A DNA stretch of 53,628 bases from Intestinibacillus massiliensis (GCF_900155735.1 NZ_LT707059.1:1-53628), one strand, 5' to 3'. Shown: positions 1 through 8,424, counted from the stretch's first letter. A program made the numbers and translations. Notes: generated by a model from the sequence alone, not told the origin.

Positions 1-142
1 TGTGTATAGAGCAACTTATCGCTTTCCCGCCATGCTATGGTCCCGCATCAGCTTTCGCCTATCGGTTAGGCGGGTCGTTTCCACTGTTATCTGAGTGGGT
101 AGTGCCTGATTCTACTTCTTACTACGCCCTATCTGGGCGCGC
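1..142 (-). mobile_element. Group II intron, 5' end (group IIA, Ll.LtrB-like)
   Basis: Read on the minus strand from 142 leftward, the sequence begins GCGCGCCCAGATAGGG and continues with the domain I landmarks of the Lactococcus Ll.LtrB intron: the CCTAACCGA...GCGAAAGCTGATGCGGGA segment, then a GGCGGGAAAGCGATAAGTT segment, in the same order and spacing. The first bases are GCGCG rather than the usual GTGCG (one substitution). The intron interrupts the virD4 gene in phase after codon 236, so splicing would be needed for a full protein. The rest of the ribozyme and any intron-encoded reverse transcriptase lie beyond the left edge. Identification rests on recalled similarity to Ll.LtrB, which is strong over about 140 bases; the exact boundary could move by a base or two. 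Confidence 0.88.
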
Positions 143-850
143 GCCCTTGGTGTTGCAGATCAGCGTGTTTACCAGCTTCAAAATGTCCTTTTCGGAATGG
201 ATGTAGCGAAACGGGTTGTAGCGCATACTCTTGGAAAAGTTAATGGTATTCAGCACTTTTACCCGGTAGCCGCACCGCACAAGGAGCTGGCCCACTTCGC
301 CAATCAGACTTCCTTTCGGGTCAGTAATCACGAATGAGGTCGGGTAGTCCTTGGACACGCACTGCATAAGGTTGGGCTTCACAAAGAACCGGGTCTTGCC
401 GCTGCCGGAACCGCCGATCACCAGCACATTTTTGTTCCGGGCGGTCTTGGGGTCTTTGGGCCGGTTGTTCATGGTGAGGCGTTCCGTCTGGGTCAGGAGG
501 ATGTTGTTGTCAAACACCGGGTCGATGTACGGGGCTATATCTTTGGGGCCGCCCCAACGGGCGCTGCCGTACTCGACGCCCCGGCGGTATTTCTTGGCGT
601 TCTTGCTTTTGCAGTACACCATCAGCCGCAGTGCCACCGCACCGGCCACGCCCACCGCCAGATCGAACAGGTGGAAGCTGGGGGCGGCGCTTTCAAAGGC
701 AAGGGAAAAGCCGTCCGCAAGGTGCAGCAGCTTTTCCGGCAAATCCGCCCCAGCCGCCAGCCGGTAGGTCTGTCCCAGCTTGCCGAACAGGTAAACAAAC
801 AACAGGTAGGGCAGGTTGGCGATTATCAGCTTTTTCATTTCCGGCTTCAT
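143..850 (-). CDS. VirD4/TraG-type conjugative coupling ATPase, 5' exon only
   Basis: Type IV coupling protein of a Firmicute conjugative element: it would carry the relaxase-DNA complex to the mating channel at the membrane. The visible 236 codons hold two N-terminal membrane segments (about 8-25 and 60-80) and a Walker A motif GGSGSGKT at 146-153, followed by the ITDPKGSL region. Family members are around 600 residues, so this is the N-terminal third. After NTKG (codon 236) the group II intron begins; unspliced, the frame adds six residues and stops at TAG 122-124. The ATG overlaps the stop of the upstream pcfB gene in an ATGA, so the two are translationally coupled. Whether the 3' exon is intact cannot be seen here. 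Confidence 0.85.
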
Positions 851-1323
851 CGTGACAGCCCCCTTTCCTTGATTTTCTCCTTGGCCTGCTGGCTGCTTCT
901 GGCCGCCGCCTTTTCTTTCAGGACGGCAAGGGTCTTTCGGATGGAGGGGCGTTCCTGCTGTTTGAGCTTCTTGGCCGTAAACTCCTTAAACGCCTGTTCC
1001 AGATTGTCCGCCTGCTTGGATTTGAAGATCACGATATACCGGGGCGGATGGGTAGTGCGGTCTTTCCGCAAGGTAAAATCAATGTCGTATTTCTTGGCGC
1101 AGGGCTTAAATAAGCCAATGTTGGCGTCGGTAATCTCAATGTTGGACAGGGCGGAACCGTCCTTTTTGAGCTGCCGCAAGCTCTGCTGGCCGTGATGGGC
1201 CTTGCCCGTCCCTTTCTGCCGGGCGGCCAGATATTTTCGGATGGCCGCTTGCAGCACTTGGGCGGTGAGCTTGCCCGTCTTAACCGCTAACGCTATGGTT
1301 TTCTGGTCTACTTCTTCCTGCAA
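847..1323 (-). CDS. PcfB family protein (DUF3801)
   Basis: 158-residue PcfB-type protein, found next to the coupling protein in Tn1549-like and pCF10-like conjugation modules; in pCF10 PcfB is an accessory relaxosome/mating protein. It has the family features: an N-terminal helical part, a central segment around residues 60-75 (SALSNIEITDANI), a beta-rich RYIVIFKSKQAD region, and a highly charged Lys/Arg-rich tail. The start is TTG, chosen because a GGAGGG ribosome site sits seven bases upstream. Its stop overlaps the virD4 ATG, which supports a shared operon. Its exact role in this element is inferred from the family. Confidence 0.82.
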   Translation of the reverse strand: MQEEVDQKTIALAVKTGKLTAQVLQAAIRKYLAARQKGTGKAHHGQQSLRQLKKDGSALSNIEITDANIGLFKPCAKKYDIDFTLRKDRTTHPPRYIVIFKSKQADNLEQAFKEFTAKKLKQQERPSIRKTLAVLKEKAAARSSQQAKEKIKERGLSR

Positions 1324-1365
1324 CTGCTATCCCTCCTTTGGAAAGTCAGCAGGCAGGCGGATGGC

Positions 1366-1578
1366 TTAAATCCGCACCCGCAGGCCGGAGAGGTCGTCGG
1401 CATGGATTCCCACCAGATACCAGTTCTCGGCCATTTCAATGCGGGTCGGCCTCCATCTGCCGCCCACCATCACATCAAAAGTTTCTCCGCAGTGCAGGCC
1501 GCCGTAATAGTCCGCAAGGTCAAAGCGGATGTCGTAGCGGTCTGTCTGCTCGTCAAAAATCAAAGCGCCCTGTTTCAT
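1366..1578 (-). CDS. DUF5348 small protein of conjugative elements
   Basis: 70-residue protein with start ATG at 1578 and a GGAGG site ten bases upstream; a longer upstream reading exists but has no ribosome site. It contains the DUF5348-like pattern: an N-terminal YDIRFDLADYYGGLHCGE segment, a GRWRPTRIE strand and a WYLVGI strand. Proteins of this kind sit between the replication-initiator gene and pcfB in many Firmicute ICEs. Function is unknown. The order here (RepA-like, DUF5348, PcfB, VirD4) matches that module, so it is most likely part of the transfer operon. Confidence 0.7.
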   Translation of the reverse strand: MKQGALIFDEQTDRYDIRFDLADYYGGLHCGETFDVMVGGRWRPTRIEMAENWYLVGIHADDLSGLRVRI

Positions 1579-1679
1579 AGGGCCGTCCTCCTTTCTCGTC
1601 GTCACAAGCTCCATATCGCTTGTTTCCACGCAAGCGTGAAAAGCTCGCTCATTTCGCTGTTTCTCCTCTCCCCACAAAA

Positions 1680-2810
1680 TCACCGATTTTGCGGGGTTCC
1701 CCAACTGCCTGTGTTCATGTCATGGGCCACCAGCGCCGTGTAATAGCCGTTGATGGTGCTTGGGGCGTTGAACAGAACCGCCAGCAGGTATTTTTTGATG
1801 TTCCGTATTTCCGTGGTGTTTTTGCTGATACAGTCAAAGACAAACTCAATGTGAGAGCTGTCCAGTTTCATCAGCTTGGATTTCACCAGCTCAGCGGGGT
1901 AATCGTCCCCGGCAATGCGGATGGTCTTTCGGGCGCTGCATACGGTTTCCACCAGCAAGTCCACGATCTCGTCCAGCATATCCCGGTCAATCCCCTTGGC
2001 ATACTGGCAAAGGTGTTCATACTCGATGTTGTCCTTGATGATCTCCCGATAAATCTCTACGGCGCTTTGTGATTTCGCTCCCGTTCCTTTCCGTTCCGGC
2101 GGCGCAGCCGCTTCTTCCCCCAAAGGAGAGGGAGGGGAAAGGATAGGAATGGAATCGGTATTTGATCCATCCGTAATTGATTTCTCTTTACTTGATCTAT
2201 CTTTATTTAATTGCGTTGGTTTTTCCTGCGTAGGCTTTTCCTGCGTTGGATTTTCCAATGTAGGTAAATCCGGCACAGGCTGGGGCTGTTCGTAAATGAT
2301 GTAATCCGCCCCGCGCAGGCGGCCTTGGCTGTCACGCTCACGGGAACGCACGATATAGCCCGCCTGTTCCAGCTCCTTAACCGCCGCCCGGATCGCGTCG
2401 ATCTGCTCCCGGTTGATACGGGACAAGCCTTTCAGCGTAAAATCCCAATCCTCCGGCAAGGACAGCATTTGCGACAGCAGGCCCTTGGCTTTCAGGGACA
2501 AGTCCTTGTTCCGCAGGTGGTGGTTGGACATCACTGTGTAGCCCCGGTTTTTCTCCACTCGAAAAACTGCCATCTCGTCGTCCACTCCTTTCACTTGAAA
2601 TTTCACCGCGCCGTCAAGGGCGGTGAGCTTGCCCGGCTGGTAGGGACATTCCTCATACACACAAAACTGGTACTTCCAGTGCGGGCGGTAGAAACGGCAG
2701 GTGCCGCAGTCCTCCGGCGCTCCGGCCTCGCCGCTGTCAAAATGATCTGCGCCCGGCCTCGTCTGCATGAGCTGTTCAAAGGCCCGGTCACTGCCGGAAG
2801 TAAAGTACAT
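1680..2810 (-). CDS. RepA-like replication initiator (DUF6017) with a cysteine-rich N-terminal extension
   Basis: 376 residues from ATG 2810, which has a GGAGG site nine bases upstream. Residues 1-79 form a cysteine-rich piece (C35, C38, C50, C56 in CGTC...FCVYEEC) resembling the small Cys-rich ICE proteins. Residues from M80 (MAVFRVEKNRGYTVMSNHHL) form a winged-helix replication-initiator N-terminus, followed by a low-complexity linker with PTQEK repeats (about 195-215) and a C-terminal DUF6017-like helical domain. Usually the second part is a gene of its own starting at MAVFRVEK. Here M80 (position 2573) has its own AAAGGAG site upstream, so either a genuine fusion is made, or two products come from one frame. 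The role in ICE replication is inferred from the family. Confidence 0.75.
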   Translation of the reverse strand: MYFTSGSDRAFEQLMQTRPGADHFDSGEAGAPEDCGTCRFYRPHWKYQFCVYEECPYQPGKLTALDGAVKFQVKGVDDEMAVFRVEKNRGYTVMSNHHLRNKDLSLKAKGLLSQMLSLPEDWDFTLKGLSRINREQIDAIRAAVKELEQAGYIVRSRERDSQGRLRGADYIIYEQPQPVPDLPTLENPTQEKPTQEKPTQLNKDRSSKEKSITDGSNTDSIPILSPPSPLGEEAAAPPERKGTGAKSQSAVEIYREIIKDNIEYEHLCQYAKGIDRDMLDEIVDLLVETVCSARKTIRIAGDDYPAELVKSKLMKLDSSHIEFVFDCISKNTTEIRNIKKYLLAVLFNAPSTINGYYTALVAHDMNTGSWGTPQNR

Positions 2811-3213
2811 AGGCGGTCGCCTCCTTTCTGGTTTTGGGCGCAAAAAAAGCGGCGTCCTGATCTCTCCAAAGGGGAAAAGAGAACGCCGCTGTCTGCGGTG
2901 TCGTATTCAATTTTCGATGTGTCACTATTTGGGTGGTGGGCTTCACGGGAGGCAGAAGCGTGTCAAAGCTCAATCCGAAAGTAGTAAATCGGTAGTAAAT
3001 TCAGTTCTTATATCCCGTGAAATGCCCGTATTCCCGGGCTTTTTGGAGATAATCAGAGTTGTTCTGTGAACAATTGCAGTATCCCCCGTCGCGGGGCAAA
3101 TAAAATGCCGACGGCCACGGGCACGCCGTATTTGGCATAATTATGAAGGCATTTGCATAATGGGCGCGTTTCGGACATTATACCATGCCGCGCTTTGGAG
3201 CGTCAAACAGGCT
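2811..3213. other. Non-coding junction between ICE end and chromosome
   Basis: About 400 bases without a convincing gene. It holds an imperfect hairpin with AGCGGCGT/AACGCCGCT arms near 2847-2900, the GTAGTAAAT direct repeats, and a small hairpin GCCCG/CGGGC followed by five T at 3024-3044 that could end a plus-strand transcript. After about 3050 the sequence turns more GC-rich like the chromosome to the right. The attachment site probably lies in this stretch but I cannot fix it. Confidence 0.4.
2981..3000. repeat. Direct repeat pair GTAGTAAAT near the element end
   Basis: GTAGTAAAT occurs at 2981-2989 and again at 2992-3000, eleven bases apart, i.e. on the same face of the helix. Paired short repeats near an ICE terminus are typical arm sites for the N-terminal domain of a tyrosine integrase. 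No integrase gene is in the window and the outer end of the element is not marked by a recognisable duplication, so the boundary is only placed roughly at 3000-3150. Confidence 0.4.
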
Positions 3214-3242
3214 TTGCAATGCGGGAAAAAGCGTTGTATAAT
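3214..3242 (+). promoter_or_regulatory. Promoter for the csaB-glycosyltransferase unit
   Basis: TTGCAA at 3214-3219, a 17-base spacer, and TATAAT at 3237-3242, giving a predicted start about 45 bases before the CsaB-fusion ATG. Perfect -10 and reasonable -35 for a vegetative sigma factor. Confidence 0.65.
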
Positions 3243-3295
3243 GATTCTATCTGGACGCCGGCGGCCTGCGCCGGTTTCCACAACTGGGAGGGACC

Positions 3296-5533
3296 ATGAA
3301 ACTGCTTCATATGATGGGCGGCGGCGACGTCGGCGGCGCCAAAACCCATATCATGTCTATTATAACCGCCCTGCGCGGCCGGGGGCACGAGGTGCACCTG
3401 GTCTCGTTCCGGGACGGCCCGTTCCCGCAGGAGGCGGCGGCGCGCGGCGTGCCGGTCACGGTGATCGAGCACATGAGCCCGTTCAAGTGCCGCCGCGAGC
3501 TGCTGCGCGTGGTCGACGCGTTCCAGCCGGACGTGATCCATTGCCACGGCGCGAAGGCCAACCTCATGGGGGCGATGGCGCGCGCCAAGCGCCAGATCCC
3601 GGTCATGACGACCGTGCACTCGGATTACCGGCTCGATTACCTCGGGTCGCCGTTCAAGCAGATGACGCGCGGCACGCTCAATGCGGTGGCGCTGCGTTTC
3701 CTGGATTTTTACCAGCCCGTGGCCGACCGGATGGCGCGCACGCTGATTGCGCGCGGCTTTGACCCGGAGCGCATGGTGACGATTTATAACGGCATGGATT
3801 TCGACGGCTCGGTCGAAGGGCTGGACCGCGCCGCCTATATCCGTGAAAAGTGGGGTGTGGAAATCGGGCCGGGCGACGTGCTCTGCGGCATCGCCGCGCG
3901 CCTGACCGCGGTGAAGGATATCGCGACCACGGTGCGCGCCTTCGCGAAGGCGCTGCAGGAAGCGCCGCAGCTCCGCCTGTTTATCGCGGGCGACGGCGAG
4001 GACGAGGACATGCTGCGCAAGCTTGCCAAGCAGCTCGGCGCGGACAGCCGCATCACCTTCTGCGGGTGGGTGACCGACGTGCCGCAGTATTTTGCGTGCA
4101 TGGATATCAACCTCCTGTCGTCGCTATCGGAAACCTTCCCGTACTCCATCCTGGAGGGCGTGCGGGAGCACTGCGCGACGATCTGCTCGGACGTCGGCGG
4201 CATGCCCGACCTGATCGACGCGGGCGAAAACGGCTTCATCTTCCAGCCGGGCGACGACGGCGCGCTCGCAAAATATATGGCGCGCCTGGCAAACGACCCG
4301 GAAATGCGCCGCCGCTTTGCCGGGCTGCTCTACGAAAAGGCGTCGCGCGAATTTTCGCTGCAGACCATGTGCGACACGCAGATCCACAATTATGAGCGTG
4401 TGCTCGAGTTGTTCCACCAGCCCAAGGCTCGCCGCGCCGGCGTGGTCATCTGCGGCGCGTATGGCAAGGGCAACGCGGGCGACGACGCGATCCTCAAAGC
4501 CATCGTGCAGGAGGTGCGCGAGATCGACCCGACGCGGCCGATCTGGGTCATGTCCCGCCGCCCGAAGGAGACGCGCGTCGTCTACCGTACCAACGCCATG
4601 TATACCTTTAATGTGCCCGCGGTGCTGCACCGTTTCCGTCGCTCGGCGCTCTATATCAACGGCGGCGGCAGCCTGATGCAGGACGTGACCTCGACCCGTT
4701 CGCTGCACTATTACCTGTACACCCTGCGTGCGGCCAAGTCCATGGGCTGCCGCGTCATGATGTACGGCTGCGGCATCGGCCCGATCAACCGCCCCGCAAA
4801 CCGCCGCGCGGCGGCCAAGGCGATCAACCGCGCGGTTGACCTGATCACGCTGCGCGACGACCTTTCGCGCGGCGAGCTGACGCGCATGGGCATCACGCGG
4901 CCGGACATCCGCCTGTCGGCGGACCCGACCATTATCCTGGAGCCCACGCCCCGCGAGACCGTCGACCTGACGCTCGAGGCGCTCGGCATCCCGCCGGAAG
5001 GGCGCTACATCGGCTTCGGCCTGCGCAACTGGAAGGGGCTGGACGGCGTGCTCGGCGAAATTGCCGAGGCCGCCGATTACGCCTACGAAAAGCATGGCCT
5101 GATCCCGCTTTTCGTGCCGATCGAGTTCCCGAGCGACCTTTACCCCGCCCAGCGCGTGGCCGAAAAGCTGCACTGCCCGCACTACACGATTGATACGCGC
5201 CAGCCCATCGAGATGACGATCGGCATCCTGTCGCGGATGCAGGCCGTGGTCGGCATCCGCCTGCATTCGCTGATGTTCTCCGCGGGGCACGGCGTGCCGG
5301 TCATCGGTATGTCGTACGATATCAAGGTGGACGGGTTCCTGAAATACATCGGCAGCCGCACCTGCATCCAGCTGACCGATGTGACCGCGGAGGCGATGAA
5401 GCCGCTGATCGACGAGTGCGTTTCGGGCGCGCTCGATGCCGAGGTGCAGCGCATGGCGGTGCTGCTGCGCCAGCGGGAGCATGAGAATACGGCGGGCGCG
5501 AAGCGGCTGCTCGATCTCGGCACCGTGAAGTAA
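3296..5533 (+). CDS. csaB: Fused GT4 glycosyltransferase - polysaccharide pyruvyl transferase (CsaB)
   Basis: 745 residues. Residues 1 to about 370 are a GT-B fold, family 4 glycosyltransferase: N-terminal MMGGGDVGGAKTHI loop, PDVIHCHG, and the C-terminal sugar-nucleotide site with FIAGDGED and SLSETFPYSILEG. Residues about 380-745 are CsaB, which adds pyruvate ketals to secondary cell-wall polymer so that SLH-domain surface proteins can bind: GAYGKGNAGDDAIL opens the domain, then YINGGGSLMQD, YGCGIGPI, and the C-terminal GIRLHSLMFSAGHG. CsaB alone is about 360 residues, so this is a true two-domain fusion without an internal frameshift. The start has a GGGAGGG site. It is followed 24 bases later by another glycosyltransferase, suggesting a small wall-polymer operon. 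Confidence 0.9.
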   Translation: MKLLHMMGGGDVGGAKTHIMSIITALRGRGHEVHLVSFRDGPFPQEAAARGVPVTVIEHMSPFKCRRELLRVVDAFQPDVIHCHGAKANLMGAMARAKRQIPVMTTVHSDYRLDYLGSPFKQMTRGTLNAVALRFLDFYQPVADRMARTLIARGFDPERMVTIYNGMDFDGSVEGLDRAAYIREKWGVEIGPGDVLCGIAARLTAVKDIATTVRAFAKALQEAPQLRLFIAGDGEDEDMLRKLAKQLGADSRITFCGWVTDVPQYFACMDINLLSSLSETFPYSILEGVREHCATICSDVGGMPDLIDAGENGFIFQPGDDGALAKYMARLANDPEMRRRFAGLLYEKASREFSLQTMCDTQIHNYERVLELFHQPKARRAGVVICGAYGKGNAGDDAILKAIVQEVREIDPTRPIWVMSRRPKETRVVYRTNAMYTFNVPAVLHRFRRSALYINGGGSLMQDVTSTRSLHYYLYTLRAAKSMGCRVMMYGCGIGPINRPANRRAAAKAINRAVDLITLRDDLSRGELTRMGITRPDIRLSADPTIILEPTPRETVDLTLEALGIPPEGRYIGFGLRNWKGLDGVLGEIAEAADYAYEKHGLIPLFVPIEFPSDLYPAQRVAEKLHCPHYTIDTRQPIEMTIGILSRMQAVVGIRLHSLMFSAGHGVPVIGMSYDIKVDGFLKYIGSRTCIQLTDVTAEAMKPLIDECVSGALDAEVQRMAVLLRQREHENTAGAKRLLDLGTVK

Positions 5534-5557
5534 AAAGAAACAAGAGGACTGGAAAAG

Positions 5558-6730
5558 ATGAAGAACCATATCGTGTGCCTGTCGACCACAAATTACCATC
5601 CGTTGCCCACGCGCAAGCAGAACGTCATGAACCGCCTGCGCAATGCAGAAATCCTGTATTTTGACCCGCCGGTATCGGTCATCGCGCCGCTCAAGGACAA
5701 GAAGTGCCGCGCGCGCCTGTCCATGCACAGGGCGCCGGGCGAAAAGGTGCAGGACAATATCACGGTCTACGCCCTGCCGCCGGTGCTCCCTTTTTTTAAT
5801 AAGTTCCGCTGGGTCAACCGGCTGAACCAGAAGCGCCAGGCGCGCTACGTGCGCCGCAAGATGGCGGAACACGGCTTCGGCAACGAGGCCGTCCTGTGGT
5901 GCTACTCGCCGTCCTCGGCGGATATCGTGGCGCATGTGCCGCACGGCAAGCTGGTGTACGACTGCGTCGACCGGCACTCGGCCTACAAGGGGCATATTAC
6001 CCCCGCGGTCGTAGACGGGATGGAGCGCGACCTTGCCACGGCGGCGGATCAGGTCTTTTCCACGGCGGTCGGACTGCATGAGACCCTGCAAAAGCTGAGC
6101 CCGGGCGCGCAGATGATCCCGAACGGCGCGGCGTATGAGATTTTTTCCAAGGTACAGGCGGAGCGCGGCAGCCTGCCGTGCCCGGAGCCGATGCGCGGCC
6201 TGAAGCACCCGGTATACGGCTTTGTTGGCATGCTGCAGGAGTGTATCGATTACAGCCTGGTGGAAAAGCTCGCCGCGGCACGCCCGGACGCAACGGTCTT
6301 TTTGATCGGCCGCACGCTGCCCGGCGTCAATCTCGACCATCTGAAAAAGTATCCGAACATCGTTTTCCACGGCCTGGTGCCGCAGCCGGAGCTGCCGGCC
6401 TATATCGCGCAGTTTGACGTCTGCCTCAACGTTTTCCGGGAGGGCGCGCTCAGCCGCGACGTGTCGCCGCTCAAATTTTACGAGTACCTGGCCACGGGCA
6501 AGCCGGTGGTGTCGACGCGGGAACCGCTCCAGGTGGAGGATTTTGCCGACGTGGTCTATATCGCGCGCGGCCCGGAAGAGTTTTTGTCCCTTTGCGATGC
6601 GGCCGCGTCCGAAAACGACCCCGAAAAGGTGCAAAAGCGCCTGCAGTACGGGGAACAGTGCTCCTGGACGGAGCGCGTGCGCCAGATGGAAGGCGTGCTG
6701 TACGCAAACGGCGTTTTGCAGCCGGAGTGA
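5558..6730 (+). CDS. Glycosyltransferase, GT4/TuaH-like
   Basis: 390-residue cytoplasmic glycosyltransferase. It lacks membrane segments and has the features of TuaH-like GT-B enzymes: an N-terminal LSTTNYHPLPTRKQNVM segment (where many members read HP..R.Q), VYDCVDRHSAYKG, a VFSTAVGLHETL...MIPNGA stretch, VYGFVGMLQE, and the donor-site region SPLKFYEYLATGKPVVST. The donor and acceptor sugars cannot be predicted. It lies just behind the CsaB fusion and shares its promoter, so a role in making or decorating the same secondary wall polymer is the likely reading. Confidence 0.78.
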   Translation: MKNHIVCLSTTNYHPLPTRKQNVMNRLRNAEILYFDPPVSVIAPLKDKKCRARLSMHRAPGEKVQDNITVYALPPVLPFFNKFRWVNRLNQKRQARYVRRKMAEHGFGNEAVLWCYSPSSADIVAHVPHGKLVYDCVDRHSAYKGHITPAVVDGMERDLATAADQVFSTAVGLHETLQKLSPGAQMIPNGAAYEIFSKVQAERGSLPCPEPMRGLKHPVYGFVGMLQECIDYSLVEKLAAARPDATVFLIGRTLPGVNLDHLKKYPNIVFHGLVPQPELPAYIAQFDVCLNVFREGALSRDVSPLKFYEYLATGKPVVSTREPLQVEDFADVVYIARGPEEFLSLCDAAASENDPEKVQKRLQYGEQCSWTERVRQMEGVLYANGVLQPE

Positions 6731-6850
6731 GCGGGCGCCCGTGCGGGAAAAGCGGCGCGGCGCCGGTTCGGCAAAAAGGCGACAAAAAGCCGGGTTTTCG
6801 GACAGCGGTTGAACAATTTAAACAATCTTTTGAAAAGAGTGCGTAAACCC

Positions 6851-6877
6851 TTGCAAGGGTGCCAAAGGTCATATAAA
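6851..6877 (+). promoter_or_regulatory. Promoter candidate ahead of the purE leader RNA
   Basis: TTGCAA at 6851-6856 and TATAAA at 6872-6877 with a slightly short 15-base spacer; an overlapping TATAAC follows at 6879. It lies just before the structured RNA described next. Confidence 0.4.
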
Positions 6878-6887
6878 ATATAACTGT

Positions 6888-7025
6888 ATTCCCCTCTGGG
6901 AAGCAACAACTGTGGGAAGGAAGTGGCGTTGTGGCGCTTTGTGTATTTTTTCTGGCCCCTTGGCAGAAGTGTACCCATGCGCGCCTGCGTAAGCGTCGCT
7001 CCAACTATGGCACAAGTATATAAAA
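6888..7025 (+). ncRNA. Long irregular hairpin RNA upstream of purE; 6S RNA candidate
   Basis: The transcript before purE folds into one rod. Arms 6909-6914/7011-7017 (ACTGTG with GCACAAGT, one bulge), 6922-6930/6991-7000 (AGTGGCGTT with AAGCGTCGCT), 6933-6937/6981-6985 (GGCGC/GCGCC), 6941-6945/6970-6974, and a terminal hairpin at 6950-6968 capped by CCTT. A long imperfect rod of this size directly before purE, closed by its own terminator, fits 6S RNA (SsrS), which I recall as commonly annotated at this place in Clostridia. I could not verify the conserved central bubble sequence; a cis-acting purine leader is the alternative. Confidence 0.42.
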
Positions 7026-7029
7026 AATC

Positions 7030-7070
7030 AAAGCAGGACGTTTGCAACCAAAATTACGTCCTGCTTTTTT
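7030..7070 (+). terminator. Terminator between the structured RNA and purE
   Basis: AAAGCAGGACG (7030-7040) pairs perfectly with CGTCCTGCTTT (7057-7067) around a 16-base loop, followed by a run of T. It ends the upstream RNA or acts as an attenuator for the purine operon; purE starts 56 bases later. Confidence 0.85.
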
Positions 7071-7125
7071 GTTTTCTAGCGCCCCGGATGGGCGGGCGCA
7101 CGACGGATGGAAGGAGAAAAATATT

Positions 7126-7617
7126 ATGAAGAAGGTATGTATCGTAATGGGTTCGGATTCCGACCTGGGCGTGATGGAGGGCTGCGCTAAGCGTCTTGAA
7201 AAGTTCGGCATCCCGTTTGAAGTGCGCGTCATTTCCGCGCACCGCACGCCCGCGGCGGCGGAGCAGCTTGCGAAAAACGCGGCGGCGGACGGCTTCGGCG
7301 TGATCATCGCGGCGGCCGGCAAGGCGGCGCACCTCGGCGGCGTACTCGCGGCCTACACGACGCTCCCGGTCATCGGCGTGCCGATCAAGACCTCGATGAT
7401 GGGCGGGCTGGATAGCCTGCTGTCCATGGTGCAGATGCCCAAGGGCATTCCGGTCGCTTGCGTCGCGGTCGACGGCGCGGACAACGCGGCGATCCTGGCG
7501 GCGCAGATGCTGGCGCTGTCCGACGCGGCGCTCGCGGACAAGCTGGCGCAGTTCAAGGCCGATATGGCGGGCGAGGTCGCGGCGAAGGACGAAAAGGTGC
7601 GCGCGCAATTCGCGTAA
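7126..7617 (+). CDS. purE: 5-(carboxyamino)imidazole ribonucleotide mutase (PurE)
   Basis: 163 residues, the normal PurE length. Acts in de novo IMP synthesis, making 4-carboxy-AIR. Diagnostic segments: [13 protein letters not shown] near the N-terminus, SAHRTP (catalytic His region), and [26 protein letters not shown]. No purK is in the cluster, so I cannot tell from context whether the enzyme uses N5-CAIR or AIR plus CO2. An upstream in-frame extension exists but the ATG at 7126 has an AAGGAG site and was chosen. First gene of the purine operon, behind the terminator at 7030-7070. Confidence 0.95.
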   Translation: MKKVCIVMGSDSDLGVMEGCAKRLEKFGIPFEVRVISAHRTPAAAEQLAKNAAADGFGVIIAAAGKAAHLGGVLAAYTTLPVIGVPIKTSMMGGLDSLLSMVQMPKGIPVACVAVDGADNAAILAAQMLALSDAALADKLAQFKADMAGEVAAKDEKVRAQFA

Positions 7618-7681
7618 ACGGGACAGGCCCCAAAAGTTAAGTTTATATACAATTTTACGCTTTGGAAAAGGAGAAAATACC

Positions 7682-8392
7682 ATGGAGAAGAAAGAACAGC
7701 TTTATGAAGGCAAGGCCAAGAAGGTATTCGCGACCGACGACCCGGCGCTCGTGATCGTCGATTACAAGGACGACGCGACCGCATTCAACGGCCAGAAAAA
7801 GGGACAGATCGCGGGCAAGGGCGTTATCAACAACGTCATGTCCAACCACATGTTCCAGCTGCTGGAGAAGCAGGGCGTGCCGACCCACTTTGTCGAGCAG
7901 CTCTCCGAGCGCGAGACCGTGGTCAAGAAGGTGCAGATCGTACCGCTCGAGGTCATCATCCGCAACATTTCCGCCGGCTCCTTTGCCAAGCGCTACGGCG
8001 TAGAGGAAGGCATCGTGTTCGACACGCCGACCATCGAGTTTTCCTATAAGGACGACGACCTGGGCGACCCGCTGATTAACGACTATCATGCGCTCGCGCT
8101 GAAGCTCGCCACCCAGGAGGAGATCGACCTGATCAAGTCCATGGCGTTCAAGGTCAACGAGGTCATGAAGGCCTATTTCGACTCCCTCAACGTGATCCTG
8201 GTCGATTTCAAGCTGGAGTTCGGCAAGACTGCGGACGGCAAGATCGTCCTGGCGGATGAAATCTCCCCGGATACCTGCCGCCTGTGGGACAAGGATACCA
8301 AGGAGAAGCTGGATAAGGACCGTTTCCGTCGCGATATGGGCGGCGTAGAGGACGCTTACCAGGAAATTATGCGCCGCCTGATGGGCAACTAA
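7682..8392 (+). CDS. purC: SAICAR synthetase (PurC)
   Basis: 236 residues, typical for bacterial PurC. Joins aspartate to CAIR with ATP in IMP synthesis. Visible motifs: the N-terminal LYEGKAKKV signature, the [13 protein letters not shown] phosphate/substrate loop, and the C-terminal [14 protein letters not shown] segment. Start ATG at 7682 with a GGAGA site. Follows purE by 64 bases and precedes a hairpin before purF. Confidence 0.96.
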   Translation: MEKKEQLYEGKAKKVFATDDPALVIVDYKDDATAFNGQKKGQIAGKGVINNVMSNHMFQLLEKQGVPTHFVEQLSERETVVKKVQIVPLEVIIRNISAGSFAKRYGVEEGIVFDTPTIEFSYKDDDLGDPLINDYHALALKLATQEEIDLIKSMAFKVNEVMKAYFDSLNVILVDFKLEFGKTADGKIVLADEISPDTCRLWDKDTKEKLDKDRFRRDMGGVEDAYQEIMRRLMGN

Positions 8393-8424
8393 GCAGGACG
8401 GGCACAAAGAAAAGCAACAAGGGG

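Noticed and set aside
4124-6634. An 836-codon open frame on the minus strand opposite csaB and the glycosyltransferase
   Set aside because: High-GC third-position bias of the real plus-strand genes keeps the antisense frame open; composition is Arg/His/Ala-rich without any domain, and no ribosome site.
6731-7125. Guanine/adenine riboswitch before purE
   Set aside because: The conserved purine-aptamer core and its loop-loop elements were not found; the rod-like fold is different.
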